A stretch of DNA of 64,000 nt from Erythrobacter sp. (lineage in GTDB: Bacteria; Pseudomonadota; Alphaproteobacteria; Sphingomonadales; Sphingomonadaceae): positions 1 through 64,000 of the forward strand of contig JASBTD010000038.1 of assembly GCA_030148605.1 (NCBI GenBank), given 5' to 3'. Below the pieces are notes generated by a model. That model was not told where the DNA came from. It did no database searches and saw only the letters and a program-made list of their open reading frames with translations. This document shows positions 16,283-25,094 of this stretch, piece by piece. Every line of letters starts with the position of its first letter. The stretch's first letter is position 1. A program made the position numbers and the translations under genes.

Positions 16283-16800
16283 ACGCGCTGTTCACCCGCA
16301 ACCGCTTGATCGGGCTGGGTATTGCGGCATTCATCTTTGCCAGCGACCAGTTCGTGAAATGGCTGGTAATCGGGCCGCTTGAACTGCGCCAGCGCTTCAA
16401 TATCGAGCTGCTGCCGTTCTTTGACCTGACCTATGTCGAGAATCGCGGGGTTTCGCTGGGACTGTTCGAAGCGACCTCTGCCGAAATGCGCTGGATCCTG
16501 GTGGGCGTAACCGCGCTGATCGCGATTGTCGTGGCGGTGTGGATGATGCGCGAGCGGTTGCTCGGCGATATCGTGGGCCTGAGCCTGATCCTGGGCGGCG
16601 CGCTGGGCAATATCGTTGACCGTACCAAGCTGGGCTATGTCATCGACTATGCCGATCTTCATATCGGGGATTTCCGCCCCTTCCTTGTTTTCAATGTCGC
16701 CGATGCCGCTATCACCATCGGCGTGGTAATTATCCTTGTGCGCAGCTTCTTCGTCAGCGACAATGCGCGCGAAGCCGAAGATGCGCCGCAAGCGCTGTGA
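16279..16800 (+). CDS. lspA: lipoprotein signal peptidase (signal peptidase II)
   Basis: Inner-membrane aspartyl protease that cleaves prolipoprotein signal peptides before the lipidated Cys; several lipoproteins in this window are substrates. Four membrane segments are visible. The catalytic Asp motifs are GNIVDRTKLGYVIDY and FNVADAAITIGV, and the conserved ENRGVSLGLF is present. The track ORF begins at 16183 inside ileS; the ATG at 16279 overlapping the ileS stop (ATGA) gives the normal 173 residues. ileS-lspA is a widespread gene pair. Confidence 0.96.
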   Translation: MNALFTRNRLIGLGIAAFIFASDQFVKWLVIGPLELRQRFNIELLPFFDLTYVENRGVSLGLFEATSAEMRWILVGVTALIAIVVAVWMMRERLLGDIVGLSLILGGALGNIVDRTKLGYVIDYADLHIGDFRPFLVFNVADAAITIGVVIILVRSFFVSDNAREAEDAPQAL

Positions 16801-16815
16801 GTGGAGAATTTCGTA

Positions 16816-17226
16816 ATGCCTAGCCTCAAGACACCTGTGATCCTGATCGCGACCAGCGCCATGCTGGCCGGATGCGGCGGCGGCGGATTTCTCAATCGCG
16901 AGCGGCCCGATGAATTCGCTGTGCAGCGGCAAGCTCCGCTGGTGGTGCCGCCTGATTTCAACCTGGTGCCGCCCGCGCCCGGCGCGCCGCGCCCAAGCGA
17001 GAACACTGCGCAAGAACAAGCTCTCGAAGCGCTGTTCGGCGGCCCGGCGGCGCGTTCTGCGGTGGAAACCAGCGCGCTTGACCGTGCCGGCACAGCGGCA
17101 CCCGGCATCCGTTCTTCAGTCGGCGATCCTGAGACAAACACTGTCGCCAAAGGTCGCGTGACGCGCGACATCATCGCTGCGCCAGAGGGCGACGGAGCAT
17201 CGGCCCGAGCAGTTATTCCTGGCTAA
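16816..17226 (+). CDS. DUF3035-type lipoprotein
   Basis: Small lipoprotein (136 aa). Signal peptide MPSLKTPVILIATSAMLAGC has lipobox MLAGC, and the mature protein begins GGGGFLNRERPDEFAVQRQAPLVVPPDF, the Pro-rich pattern I associate with DUF3035. Function unknown; it follows lspA in many alphaproteobacteria as I recall. The ATG at 16816 has GGAG at good spacing, better than the GTG at 16801 used by the track. Its 3' end overlaps the converging CorC-type gene by 14 bases. Confidence 0.8.
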   Translation: MPSLKTPVILIATSAMLAGCGGGGFLNRERPDEFAVQRQAPLVVPPDFNLVPPAPGAPRPSENTAQEQALEALFGGPAARSAVETSALDRAGTAAPGIRSSVGDPETNTVAKGRVTRDIIAAPEGDGASARAVIPG

Positions 17227-18505
17227 CCAGCAGTTTGTCGATTCGGCGGCCGTCCATATCGACCACTTCGAAGCGCCAGCCCTTATCGTGGAAATGATCG
17301 CCCTCGACGGGCACCCGCTTGAGCACGGACAGCACGTAACCGGCCGCTGTGCCAAATTCGCGGTCATCTGCGTATTCGATGCCCAGCCGGTCAGCCAGCG
17401 CATCGGCAGAGAAAGCGCCTGATACCAGCAGCGAGCCATCCTCGCGCTCGGTCAGCAGCGGAGTGTCACCTTCGTCCTGGTCGCTGGCAAATTCGCCGAC
17501 GATCGCTGTCAGCAAATCGACCGGCGTGACGATCCCGTCCAAGTGGCCATATTCGTCATGCACCATCGCCATCGCGACTTCGGATTGCTGAAGCACGCGC
17601 AGCGCATCCATGGCATCGAGCTGGTCAGGCACCACTTCCGCCTTGCGCATCAACCGCTTGAGCGAGACTTTCCTGCCAGCAACCATCGCGCCCAATACTT
17701 CGCGCACTTTTACCACGCCCAGAATCGTGTCAGGCGAGCCGTCTGCAACAGGCAGCAGGGAATGCGGGCTGTCTTCGATTGCCTTGCGGATCGCATCTTC
17801 ATCAGAAGCAATATCGATCCAGTCGACTTCGGTGCGCGGTGTCATCACTTCGCGCACGGGGCGCTCGGCAAGCCGGACCACCCCCGCCAGAATCTGATGC
17901 TGATCGGCTTCGATCACGCCAGAGCGCGTGGCATCGGCAAAGATCATGTGCAGCTCTTCAGCAGTAACCGACGGCTGCCCGCCGGAACGAACCCCCAGCA
18001 AGCGAATTAGCAAGGCGGAAGACGTATCCAGCATCCAGACCAGCGGCGCAGCGAGCGTTGCCAACAGCGCCATCGGCCGCGCCATGACCAGTGCAATCGG
18101 TATGGCATGGCGCAGTGCCAATTGCTTCGGCACCAGCTCGCCCACTACCACGCTTAGGTAAGTCGTGATCGCGATGACGAGAATGAACGCAGCCTCGCCT
18201 GAGATATCGGCGGGCACGCCCAGCAGGGCCATGCGTTCTCCGACCGGGCCTTCGAGGCTGGCACCCGAGTAGGCACCGGTGATGATGGCAATCAGCGTGA
18301 TCCCGATCTGAACGGTCGACAGGAACTTGCCCGGGTCTGATGCCAGCCGAAGCGCGACCGCCGCACTGGCTGAACCCTTGTCGCGCTTGGAACGCAAGCG
18401 GGCAGTTTTAGCAGAGACGATCGCCAGCTCCGACATGGCGAATACGCCATTGAGCACGATCAGCCCGGCAATGATGAGCAAGTCGGTCCATGGAAAGGGT
18501 GTCAC
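17213..18505 (-). CDS. hemolysin/CorC-family membrane protein (DUF21-CBS-CorC_HlyC)
   Basis: Inner-membrane protein of the CNNM/CorC group, implicated in Mg2+ or Co2+ transport or efflux. Order: a DUF21 transmembrane domain (residues ~1-190, with NGVFAMSELAIVSAKTARLRS), two CBS domains (~205-330, e.g. REVMTPRTEVDWID and AMAMVHDEYGHLDGIVTPVDLL) and a C-terminal CorC_HlyC domain (~345-430, TAAGYVLSVLKRVPVEGDHF). The length of 430 is normal. It converges on the DUF3035 gene. Older hemolysin naming is not supported by evidence here. Confidence 0.92.
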   Translation of the reverse strand: MTPFPWTDLLIIAGLIVLNGVFAMSELAIVSAKTARLRSKRDKGSASAAVALRLASDPGKFLSTVQIGITLIAIITGAYSGASLEGPVGERMALLGVPADISGEAAFILVIAITTYLSVVVGELVPKQLALRHAIPIALVMARPMALLATLAAPLVWMLDTSSALLIRLLGVRSGGQPSVTAEELHMIFADATRSGVIEADQHQILAGVVRLAERPVREVMTPRTEVDWIDIASDEDAIRKAIEDSPHSLLPVADGSPDTILGVVKVREVLGAMVAGRKVSLKRLMRKAEVVPDQLDAMDALRVLQQSEVAMAMVHDEYGHLDGIVTPVDLLTAIVGEFASDQDEGDTPLLTEREDGSLLVSGAFSADALADRLGIEYADDREFGTAAGYVLSVLKRVPVEGDHFHDKGWRFEVVDMDGRRIDKLLVSQE

Positions 18506-18667
18506 GCCATCACCGCTAGCATAATTGGCCGATCATGCCAGCTTCATTGCACAGCAAGCCGTAAGCGCCTAGAAACGCTGGCATAGCGGTTGATGCCTGA
18601 GGGGAAAGGCAGATCGCGGGGGCGAGATGTGGCACGCTGCCACATCTGGACTGGAGGAGATTATCCA

Positions 18668-19366
18668 ATGAAGACATCCCGTGTAGTTCTTTCAAGCCTT
18701 GCGGCGGCATCGCTTCTGGGCACCAGCGCCTGCGTGACAGACCCCAATACCGGCGAACAGAAAGTCTCACGCACCGCAATTGGCGGTGTTGGCGGCGCGG
18801 TACTTGGCGGCCTGCTGGGCGGCGCAATTGGGGGCAAGACCGGCCGCATTGTCGGCGCAGTCGCGGGCGGCGCAGCTGGCGGCTATGTCGGTTATCGCAT
18901 GGACCAGCAGATCAAGGAGCTGAAGGAAGAAACAGAAGGCTCCGGCATTGATGTGACTGAAGTCGACAATGGCGAAGCGATCCTGCTGAACCTGCCAAAT
19001 GAAGTGACCTTCGATGTTGGCAGTGCCACGCTGAACCCGGGCTTCCGCAGCACGCTCGACACTGTGGCTGAGAATTTGGTCAAATATCCCAACAGCCTGG
19101 TCGATGTGTATGGCCACACCGATTCGACCGGTTCGGACGCGTTCAACCAGACACTGTCGGAACGGCGCGCGCAAACGGTTGCCAACTACCTGCAATCGCG
19201 CGGCGTGGCGCAAGCGCGCATCCGCTGGCAGGGCTTTGGCGAAACCCTGCCTGTTGCCAGCAATGACACAGAAGCCGGCCGGGCGGCGAACCGCCGGGTG
19301 GAAATCAAGATCATTCCGTTTGACGAACAGGATGTGCGCGAGGCTCAGTCCCAACAGGGTTACTGA
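18668..19366 (+). CDS. OmpA-family lipoprotein with glycine-zipper
   Basis: Signal peptide ending in LGTSAC suggests a lipoprotein. A glycine-zipper segment (GGVGGAVLGGLLGGAIGGKTG, then VGAVAGGAAGGYVGY) follows, then an OmpA C-terminal domain (~125-220) with the peptidoglycan-binding signature VYGHTDSTGSDAFNQTLSERRAQ and NRRVEI. It tethers the outer membrane to peptidoglycan. The track begins at 18590, but the ATG at 18668 has GGAGGAG upstream. An intrinsic terminator follows at 19386. Confidence 0.93.
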   Translation: MKTSRVVLSSLAAASLLGTSACVTDPNTGEQKVSRTAIGGVGGAVLGGLLGGAIGGKTGRIVGAVAGGAAGGYVGYRMDQQIKELKEETEGSGIDVTEVDNGEAILLNLPNEVTFDVGSATLNPGFRSTLDTVAENLVKYPNSLVDVYGHTDSTGSDAFNQTLSERRAQTVANYLQSRGVAQARIRWQGFGETLPVASNDTEAGRAANRRVEIKIIPFDEQDVREAQSQQGY

Positions 19367-19385
19367 GATCTCGACTTTCTGAAGT

Positions 19386-19419
19386 GAAGGGCTGGCCGCT
19401 TGGTCAGCCCTTCTTTTTT
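19386..19419 (+). terminator. intrinsic terminator after the OmpA-family gene
   Basis: GAAGGGCTGGCC (19386-19397) pairs with GGTCAGCCCTTC (19402-19413), loop GCTT, followed by six T. Its position 20 bases after the OmpA-family stop fits that transcript. The converging CysQ-like gene ends just beyond. Confidence 0.9.
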
Positions 19420-20210
19420 CAGCCCTTTGTTCTTGGGGCAAGCTCTGCGGCACGATCCGCCAGCCTTGCTACAGCTGCGCCGTGGATCTCAGGCGCGCAT
19501 ACCAGCACGCCGAACGCGCGCGGCTCGCGCTTGTTGTAAGCCAGCGGCTGGCCGAAAGTGTCACTCACTTCCGCCCCTGCTTCGCGCGCGATCAGCGTGG
19601 CGGCAGCAACATCCCACTCAAAACCCCAACGCAGCGTGGCCACCAGGTCGGCTTCATCGGCAGCGACCATGCCGATACGCAGTGCGATCGAATTGGGCTT
19701 TTCGACCATCACCAAGTCGCTGTCAGCACTAGGCAATTGATCGATCGGCACACGGGCACCAGAAAACTCGCGCCGCTGCGAGGCCTTGAGCGGGACTCTA
19801 TTGCGCCAAGCGCCTTGCCCCGCAATTGCCAGCCATTCCTCGCCGCGCGCAGGCGCGCCCATCATTCCGATCAGTGGCCGCCCGCGGCTGACCAGCGCCA
19901 CCGATACGCACCAGCCGCTGCGCCCGCGCAGGAAGTCTCGCGTGCCATCGATCGGATCGACCAGCCAGATCAGGTCGCGGTCGATCCGCTCCGGCGCATC
20001 AGCGGTTTCTTCCGAGAGCCACCCGGCTGACGGCAGCAGCGCGCCCAGCTCGCGCTTGAGGAAAGCATCAACCGCAAGATCAGCGGCGCATACCGGCGAG
20101 CCGGGCTCTTTCTCCCAACTTTCGACTTCATGCCCTGCACCCGGCCACAGGTCATGCGCGATCCGCCCCGCTTCGCGGACAATCGCTTCAAGGCGCGCAT
20201 GGTCGATCAC
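19419..20210 (-). CDS. cysQ: inositol-monophosphatase-family phosphatase, CysQ-like (3'(2'),5'-bisphosphate nucleotidase)
   Basis: Mg2+-dependent phosphatase of the FIG superfamily; CysQ members remove the 3'-phosphate of PAP from sulfate assimilation. Motifs: SEETADAPER (metal Glu), WLVDPIDGTRDFLRG (the DPIDGT core) and GFEWDVAAATLIAREAGAEV (the WD box). 263 residues. Substrate choice between PAP and inositol or fructose phosphates cannot be fixed from motifs, but the RSGWCVSVAL and NKREPRAFGVLV context fits CysQ. Ends against the OmpA terminator. Confidence 0.85.
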   Translation of the reverse strand: MIDHARLEAIVREAGRIAHDLWPGAGHEVESWEKEPGSPVCAADLAVDAFLKRELGALLPSAGWLSEETADAPERIDRDLIWLVDPIDGTRDFLRGRSGWCVSVALVSRGRPLIGMMGAPARGEEWLAIAGQGAWRNRVPLKASQRREFSGARVPIDQLPSADSDLVMVEKPNSIALRIGMVAADEADLVATLRWGFEWDVAAATLIAREAGAEVSDTFGQPLAYNKREPRAFGVLVCAPEIHGAAVARLADRAAELAPRTKG

Positions 20211-20345
20211 TGGCGGTTGTGCCCCTCAATTTGACAGTCCCGCACCTGCACGCCGAAAGTCTACTTTTCAAGCCGCGCAATCCATGCTTAGGCGCATCGC
20301 AAACGAATCCGGCACCAGTTGCAGAGATAAGGACACGTCCTCCCC

Positions 20346-21545
20346 ATGAATATTCACGAATACCAGGCCAAAGAACTGCTCGCGAAATATGGCATCGGCA
20401 TCCCTGCCGGTCATGCGGCATTGACGGTGGAAGAAGCGGTCGAAGGGGCGAAGAAACTGCCCGGGCCGCTCTATGTCGTGAAGGCACAGATCCACGCCGG
20501 CGGGCGCGGCAAGGGCAAGTTCAAGGAAGTGGGCCCTGATGCGAAGGGCGGCGTGCGGCTGGCCAAGAGCGTCGAGGAAGTCGAAGCCAATGCGAAGGAA
20601 ATGCTCGGTAACACGCTGGTGACGATCCAGACAGGCGATGCCGGCAAGCAGGTCAACCGCCTCTATGTCACTGACGGGGTGGACATCGCCAAGGAATACT
20701 ACCTTTCGATGCTGGTTGACCGTGCGTCAGGCCGCGTGGCGATGATCGTTTCGACCGAAGGCGGGATGGACATCGAGGAAGTCGCGCATTCGACCCCTGA
20801 GAAGATCACCACCATCACCATCGATCCGGCGCAGGGCTTTATGCCGCATCACGGCCGCGCGGCGGCCTTCGCGCTCAAGCTGACCGGCGATCTCAACAAG
20901 CAGGCGCAGAAGCTGACCAAGCAGCTTTACACCGCCTTCATGGACCTCGATTGCGAGATGCTGGAGATCAACCCGCTGGTCGAGACGGAAGACGGCCAGT
21001 TGCTGGTGCTCGACACCAAGATGAGCTTCGACGGCAATGCGCTGTTCCGGCACAAGGATGTAGAAGCATTGCGCGACGTGACCGAGGAAGATCCGGCCGA
21101 AGTCGAAGCGAGCGAATATGACCTCGCCTATATCAAGCTCGACGGGAATATCGGTTGCATGGTCAATGGCGCAGGCCTGGCCATGGCGACGATGGACATC
21201 ATCAAATTGAACGGCGCTTTTCCGGCGAACTTTCTGGATGTTGGCGGCGGCGCCACCACCGAGAAGGTCACTGCAGCGTTCAAGATCATCCTGAAAGACC
21301 CGGCGGTTGAAGGCATCCTCGTCAATATTTTCGGCGGGATCATGCGTTGTGACACGATTGCAGAGGGCATTGTCATCGCAGCGAAGGAAGTTGATCTCAG
21401 CGTACCGCTGGTGGTTCGCTTGGAAGGCACCAATGTCGAGAAGGGCAAGGAAATCCTCGCCAATTCAGGCCTGCCGATCGTTCCGGCAGACGATCTGGGC
21501 GACGCCGCGAAGAAGATCGTGGCCGAGGTCAAGCAGGCGGCGTAA
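20346..21545 (+). CDS. sucC: succinyl-CoA synthetase beta subunit
   Basis: Binds ADP/ATP and succinate in the TCA cycle step from succinyl-CoA to succinate. The 399-residue protein has the start [19 protein letters not shown]-grasp elements ([18 protein letters not shown]) and the C-terminal ligase domain [17 protein letters not shown] with [11 protein letters not shown]. It needs the alpha subunit SucD, which normally follows directly; here an intrinsic terminator and an opposite-strand gene follow, so sucD must be elsewhere. Confidence 0.97.
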   Translation: MNIHEYQAKELLAKYGIGIPAGHAALTVEEAVEGAKKLPGPLYVVKAQIHAGGRGKGKFKEVGPDAKGGVRLAKSVEEVEANAKEMLGNTLVTIQTGDAGKQVNRLYVTDGVDIAKEYYLSMLVDRASGRVAMIVSTEGGMDIEEVAHSTPEKITTITIDPAQGFMPHHGRAAAFALKLTGDLNKQAQKLTKQLYTAFMDLDCEMLEINPLVETEDGQLLVLDTKMSFDGNALFRHKDVEALRDVTEEDPAEVEASEYDLAYIKLDGNIGCMVNGAGLAMATMDIIKLNGAFPANFLDVGGGATTEKVTAAFKIILKDPAVEGILVNIFGGIMRCDTIAEGIVIAAKEVDLSVPLVVRLEGTNVEKGKEILANSGLPIVPADDLGDAAKKIVAEVKQAA

Positions 21546-21569
21546 ACCAGCTTCCAATGCTAACGGTTC

Positions 21570-21602
21570 AAGGCCCTGTCAGTGCAGACTGGCAGGGCCT
21601 TT
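21570..21602 (+). terminator. intrinsic terminator after sucC
   Basis: AAGGCCCTGTCAGT and ACTGGCAGGGCCTT form a 14-bp stem (one G-T pair) with a short loop, then a T-rich tract (TTGCTTT). It ends the sucC message 25 bases after its stop and may also serve the converging DUF6265 gene. Confidence 0.85.
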
Positions 21603-21614
21603 GCTTTGATCGCT

Positions 21615-22139
21615 TCAGTCCATCGCCTCAAACCGGAAAACCAGTTCGCCGCCCGATTGCATGCGCACGGCCGCAAGCAAGCCGCGCGTTCCGTCTTCCG
21701 CGTCATCGCACCTAAGAGTAAGTGCATGGAAATAGGCCGCACATTCCTCGACTGCGACGAGCCGGAAGGTAAGCATGTCATCCTTCTCTTCCCAGCCGGT
21801 CAAATCCGCGTTGAAATGCTTCAGCCGCAGCACCAGCGTGCCGTTCTCTTCCATCAGGTAGAGATGCTCGGTGAACATGATGGATTCGGCTCCATCCTCG
21901 CCTTTCGTGGTTTGCACGAATGTGCCCACCATGGTGCCGCCTGCAGGCGGCAGCCAGCTCTCCATCGCGGGCGCGCCCTGGATGCCCTCGCCCGCCCATT
22001 GGCCGACCAGCCAGTGCATCTGATCAAGGCTGGCAGGAGGCGATTCGAAACCATCCTCGCCCACGCGCGTTTCCTGAGCAGGCAATGGTGCTGCCGTCAG
22101 CGTTGCCGCTGTCAACGCAGCGAGTGCCAGCTTGTGCAT
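21615..22139 (-). CDS. secreted DUF6265-type protein
   Basis: A Sec signal peptide (MHKLALAALTAATLTAAPLPAQ) precedes a lipocalin-like beta domain with MHWLVGQWAGEGIQG, ESWLPPAGGTMVGTFVQ and the strand LVLRLKHFNADLTGW, the pattern of the DUF6265 family. 174 residues, predicted periplasmic. No enzymatic function is established. It converges with sucC and is probably a single-gene unit. Confidence 0.75.
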   Translation of the reverse strand: MHKLALAALTAATLTAAPLPAQETRVGEDGFESPPASLDQMHWLVGQWAGEGIQGAPAMESWLPPAGGTMVGTFVQTTKGEDGAESIMFTEHLYLMEENGTLVLRLKHFNADLTGWEEKDDMLTFRLVAVEECAAYFHALTLRCDDAEDGTRGLLAAVRMQSGGELVFRFEAMD

Positions 22140-22279
22140 TGATTCCTCCCATGGATCACCCGCACGCTAAGCCTCACGAAAAGGCTAGTCCAGCCAATGC
22201 GCGCAAACCCTTGACCTGAAGCCCCGCGAGCGCGAGGGACGTTGACGCAGTTTGAGAGATTCTCGCGGGCTTGCCTCAC

Positions 22280-22308
22280 TTGACGTTTACGTAAACGCAA
22301 GCTAGGTG
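22280..22308 (+). promoter_or_regulatory. promoter/operator of etfB with 14-bp perfect palindrome
   Basis: CGTTTACGTAAACG (22284-22297) is a perfect palindrome overlapping a -35-like TTGACG (22280-22285), with a weak -10-like TAGGTG 16-18 bases on. It resembles motifs reported for LiuR/FadP-type MerR or TetR regulators of fatty-acid and branched-chain amino-acid breakdown, whose electrons enter ETF. The identity of the regulator is inferred. Confidence 0.55.
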
Positions 22309-22340
22309 GGCGCCACGTTTATTGAGAGGAAGGATATCCC

Positions 22341-23093
22341 ATGAAAATCCTCGTGCCCGTCAAACGGGTGATCGATTATAATGTTAAGCCGCGCGTCAAG
22401 GCGGATGGTTCGGGCGTTGACCTGGCCAATGTCAAGATGAGCATGAACCCGTTTGACGAGATCGCTGTCGAAGAGGCGATCCGAATCAAGGAAGCGGGCA
22501 AGGCCGAAGAAATCATCGCGGTTTCTGTCGGCCCTGCGAAAGCGCAGGAAACGCTGCGTACTGCGCTGGCCATGGGTGCAGACCGCGCGATCCTTGTCGA
22601 AGTGGATGATGGCGTCGATGTAGAGCCGCTCGCGGTCGCCAAGATCCTGAAAGCCATTGCCGAGGAAGAGGGCCCGGGCATCGTGATGCTGGGTAAGCAG
22701 TCGATCTCTGACGACAGCAACCAGACCGGCCAGATGCTGGCTGCCCTCATGGGCCGCCCGCAAGGCACCTTCGCCAACACCGTAGACGTCGATGGCGACA
22801 GCGTGACTGTGAAGCGCGAAGTCGATGGCGGTCTGGAAACGGTCAAGCTTTCGCTGCCCGCGATCATCACCACTGACTTGCGCCTCAACGAGCCGCGCTA
22901 TGCTTCGCTGCCCAACATCATGAAGGCAAAGAAGAAGCCGCTCGATGCGAAGTCGCCGGGTGACTACGGCGTGGACATCACACCGCGCCTTACCACCACC
23001 AATGTCTCCGAACCGCCGGTTCGCCAGGCCGGTGAGAAGGTCGAAGATGTCGATGCACTAGTCGCCAAGATCAAAGCGCTCGGCATCGCTTAA
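22341..23093 (+). CDS. etfB: electron transfer flavoprotein beta subunit
   Basis: ETF carries electrons from acyl-CoA and other dehydrogenases to ETF-quinone oxidoreductase; the beta subunit binds AMP. The 250-residue protein shows [36 protein letters not shown], the ETF-beta signature region [44 protein letters not shown] and a normal C-terminus. RBS GGAAGGATATCCC precedes the ATG. A palindromic repeat lies between it and etfA. Confidence 0.97.
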   Translation: MKILVPVKRVIDYNVKPRVKADGSGVDLANVKMSMNPFDEIAVEEAIRIKEAGKAEEIIAVSVGPAKAQETLRTALAMGADRAILVEVDDGVDVEPLAVAKILKAIAEEEGPGIVMLGKQSISDDSNQTGQMLAALMGRPQGTFANTVDVDGDSVTVKREVDGGLETVKLSLPAIITTDLRLNEPRYASLPNIMKAKKKPLDAKSPGDYGVDITPRLTTTNVSEPPVRQAGEKVEDVDALVAKIKALGIA

Positions 23094-23107
23094 GGATTTC
23101 CCCTCTG

Positions 23108-23174
23108 CCGTTCGTGTCGAGCATAGTCGAGACACGACCAGGCCAGCGGTTCTCGACGTGCTCGAACCGAACGG
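23108..23174. repeat. palindromic repeat element, copy 3, between etfB and etfA
   Basis: CCGTTCGTGTCGAGCATAGT to GACACG (23108-23136) faces TTCTCGAC to CGAACCGAACGG (ending 23174) around a 13-base centre. The first 16 bases CCGTTCGTGTCGAGCA are identical to the right arms of copies 1 and 2. It is shorter (67 bp) and oriented like copy 1. In the etfBA transcript it could form a hairpin affecting etfA expression or stability. Confidence 0.8.
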
Positions 23175-23198
23175 GGTTTAGGATTGAAGGGAAATGAG

Positions 23199-24128
23199 AT
23201 GAAGACACTAGTTTGGGTCGAACACGACAATTCATCGGTGAAGGACGCTACACTGGCTGTAGTGACCGCAGCATCGAAGCTGGGCGAAGTGCACTTGCTC
23301 GTCGCCGGTTCAGGCTGCGCAGGCGCGGCCGATGAAGCGGCCAAGATCGCGGGTGTGGGCAAGGTCCACCTGGCGGATGACGCGGCTTACGAGCACGCGC
23401 TGGCTGAAAACGTTGCGCCGCTGGTGGCCGGGCTGATGGACAACCATGACGCGTTCCTCGCGCCGGCGACCACTACCGGCAAGAATATCGCGCCGCGCGT
23501 CGCAGCACTGCTCGATGTGATGCAGATTTCGGACATTCTGTCGGTTGAAGGCGAGAAGACCTTCACCCGCCCGATCTATGCCGGAAACGCGATTGCAACG
23601 GTTGAAAGCTCGGACGCAAAGCTCGTCATCACTGTACGCGGCACTGCGTTTGAAAAGGCCGCCGCGGAAGGTGGCAGCGGCGCGGTTGAAGCCGTATCCG
23701 GCCCGGGCGATGCTGGCACGTCCAGCTTCGTCGGCGCGGAGATCGCGGAAAGCGAGCGTCCGGAACTGACCAGCGCCAAGGTGATCGTATCGGGTGGCCG
23801 CGCGCTGAAGGATGCAGAGACTTTCGAACAGGTCATCACCCCGCTCGCTGACAAGCTGGGCGCAGGCATCGGCGCATCGCGCGCTGCGGTGGACGCCGGC
23901 TATGTTCCGAACGATTACCAGGTCGGCCAGACCGGCAAGATCGTGGCGCCTGAAGTTTACATCGCAATCGGTATCTCCGGCGCGATCCAGCACCTGGCGG
24001 GCATGAAGGACTCGAAGACCATCATCGCCATCAACAAGGACGAGGACGCCCCGATCTTCCAGGTTGCGGACATCGGCCTTGTGGCAGACCTGTTCAAGGC
24101 TGTGCCGGAACTGACAGAGAAGCTGTAG
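23199..24128 (+). CDS. etfA: electron transfer flavoprotein alpha subunit
   Basis: FAD-binding subunit of ETF. Start [21 protein letters not shown] at the ATG 23199; the track's TTG at 23184 is less likely. The C-terminal FAD domain shows [58 protein letters not shown] and [22 protein letters not shown]. 309 residues, normal length. Same strand as etfB with a palindromic repeat in the ~105-bp gap, so coexpression is expected. Confidence 0.97.
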   Translation: MKTLVWVEHDNSSVKDATLAVVTAASKLGEVHLLVAGSGCAGAADEAAKIAGVGKVHLADDAAYEHALAENVAPLVAGLMDNHDAFLAPATTTGKNIAPRVAALLDVMQISDILSVEGEKTFTRPIYAGNAIATVESSDAKLVITVRGTAFEKAAAEGGSGAVEAVSGPGDAGTSSFVGAEIAESERPELTSAKVIVSGGRALKDAETFEQVITPLADKLGAGIGASRAAVDAGYVPNDYQVGQTGKIVAPEVYIAIGISGAIQHLAGMKDSKTIIAINKDEDAPIFQVADIGLVADLFKAVPELTEKL

Positions 24129-24156
24129 GCTACAGAATTTCTGAAGCTTGAATGAG

Positions 24157-24196
24157 ACCTCCGATGGGCTATCCAGCCTGTCGGAGGTTTTCTTTT
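24157..24196 (+). terminator. intrinsic terminator after etfA, sharing bases with the next gene's ribosome-binding site
   Basis: ACCTCCGA (24157-24164) pairs with TCGGAGGT (24181-24188), followed by TTTTCTTTT and then the ATG at 24197. The right arm contains GGAGG, the only good Shine-Dalgarno for the next gene. Confidence 0.75.
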
Positions 24197-25087
24197 ATGC
24201 GTGCATTGGGACTTGTCCTAGCAGCTGGGTCAATCAGTATCGCTGCGCCTGCGATAGCTGATGTCGACACCGTGATCCTTGAGCCCACCTCGCCGTGGCA
24301 CGCTTCATACAATGACGGCTTGTGCAGACTGGGGCGAATGTTTGACCTTGATGGTCAAGAACATTTGCTGGTCATAGACCAACGATGGCCGAGCGAAGAA
24401 TTTGACATAACGGCGGCGGGGCCAAGCCTTTCCGAACTCAAGACGAACAGCGACACACAGCTCATATTCGCCGATGACACGCAACTCCGTTCGAATGCCC
24501 CTGCGGTAAGACAGCAAATCGACAAATGGGGCGCGGCCATTGTGCTACTCGATGCGAGAATTCGGAACCCGGCAGCGGCGTCGCAAGCTGACAAGAACCT
24601 CACTGAGATTAGAGCGACAGATGGCAGGCTAGATATCGAAGCCGCAAGACAGACTCGGTATATTGCTATCGGGCAAGAGAACATGCGCGTCCTGTTTGCC
24701 ACCGGAAGTCTTGCAGACCCATTCTCTGTGCTGAACGATTGTACGTCACACGTTCTGAGCACCTGGGGGCTCGACGCGGAAAAACATAGGTCAGCTAAAA
24801 GCTTGCCCCGATTGGAGAACGCCAAGGCGACCTCCAGTAGGATGACGGAATACTATCCATCAAGCGCACTTCGAAATGAGGAAGAGGGAAGAGTGGAACT
24901 CAACGTGATCGTTGAGATTGACGGAACAGTCAGTGAGTGTCTGATTCTTGCCAGCTCGGGGTCCGAGGCCCTTGATCAAGCCGCCTGTTCGGGCTTTCGA
25001 CGCGCAAGATTCAGTCCCGCGTTGGACGCGGAGGGCCAGCCAATGCGGTCATATCTAAGCACCGCCATAACGTATCGGTTGAATTAG
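24197..25087 (+). CDS. secreted protein with C-terminal TonB-like domain
   Basis: Signal peptide [21 protein letters not shown], a ~190-residue domain I do not recognise, then a TonB C-terminal-type domain (~215-296): [54 protein letters not shown]. There is no N-terminal anchor or Pro-rich linker of classical TonB, so it is not an obvious energy transducer. Such stand-alone domains are common in sphingomonads as I recall. The track start 24152 lies within the terminator stem; the ATG at 24197 gives the signal peptide directly and GGAGG lies upstream. Confidence 0.75.
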   Translation: MRALGLVLAAGSISIAAPAIADVDTVILEPTSPWHASYNDGLCRLGRMFDLDGQEHLLVIDQRWPSEEFDITAAGPSLSELKTNSDTQLIFADDTQLRSNAPAVRQQIDKWGAAIVLLDARIRNPAAASQADKNLTEIRATDGRLDIEAARQTRYIAIGQENMRVLFATGSLADPFSVLNDCTSHVLSTWGLDAEKHRSAKSLPRLENAKATSSRMTEYYPSSALRNEEEGRVELNVIVEIDGTVSECLILASSGSEALDQAACSGFRRARFSPALDAEGQPMRSYLSTAITYRLN

Positions 25088-25094
25088 CTCCGCG

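Noticed and set aside
17213-18505. Naming the CorC-type protein a hemolysin
   Set aside because: The domain order supports a CNNM/CorC-type membrane protein; haemolytic activity is a legacy label.
18531-18594. ATGCCAGC/GCTGGCAT inverted repeat upstream of the OmpA gene
   Set aside because: The arms are only eight bases and more than 30 apart, too weak to call as a site.
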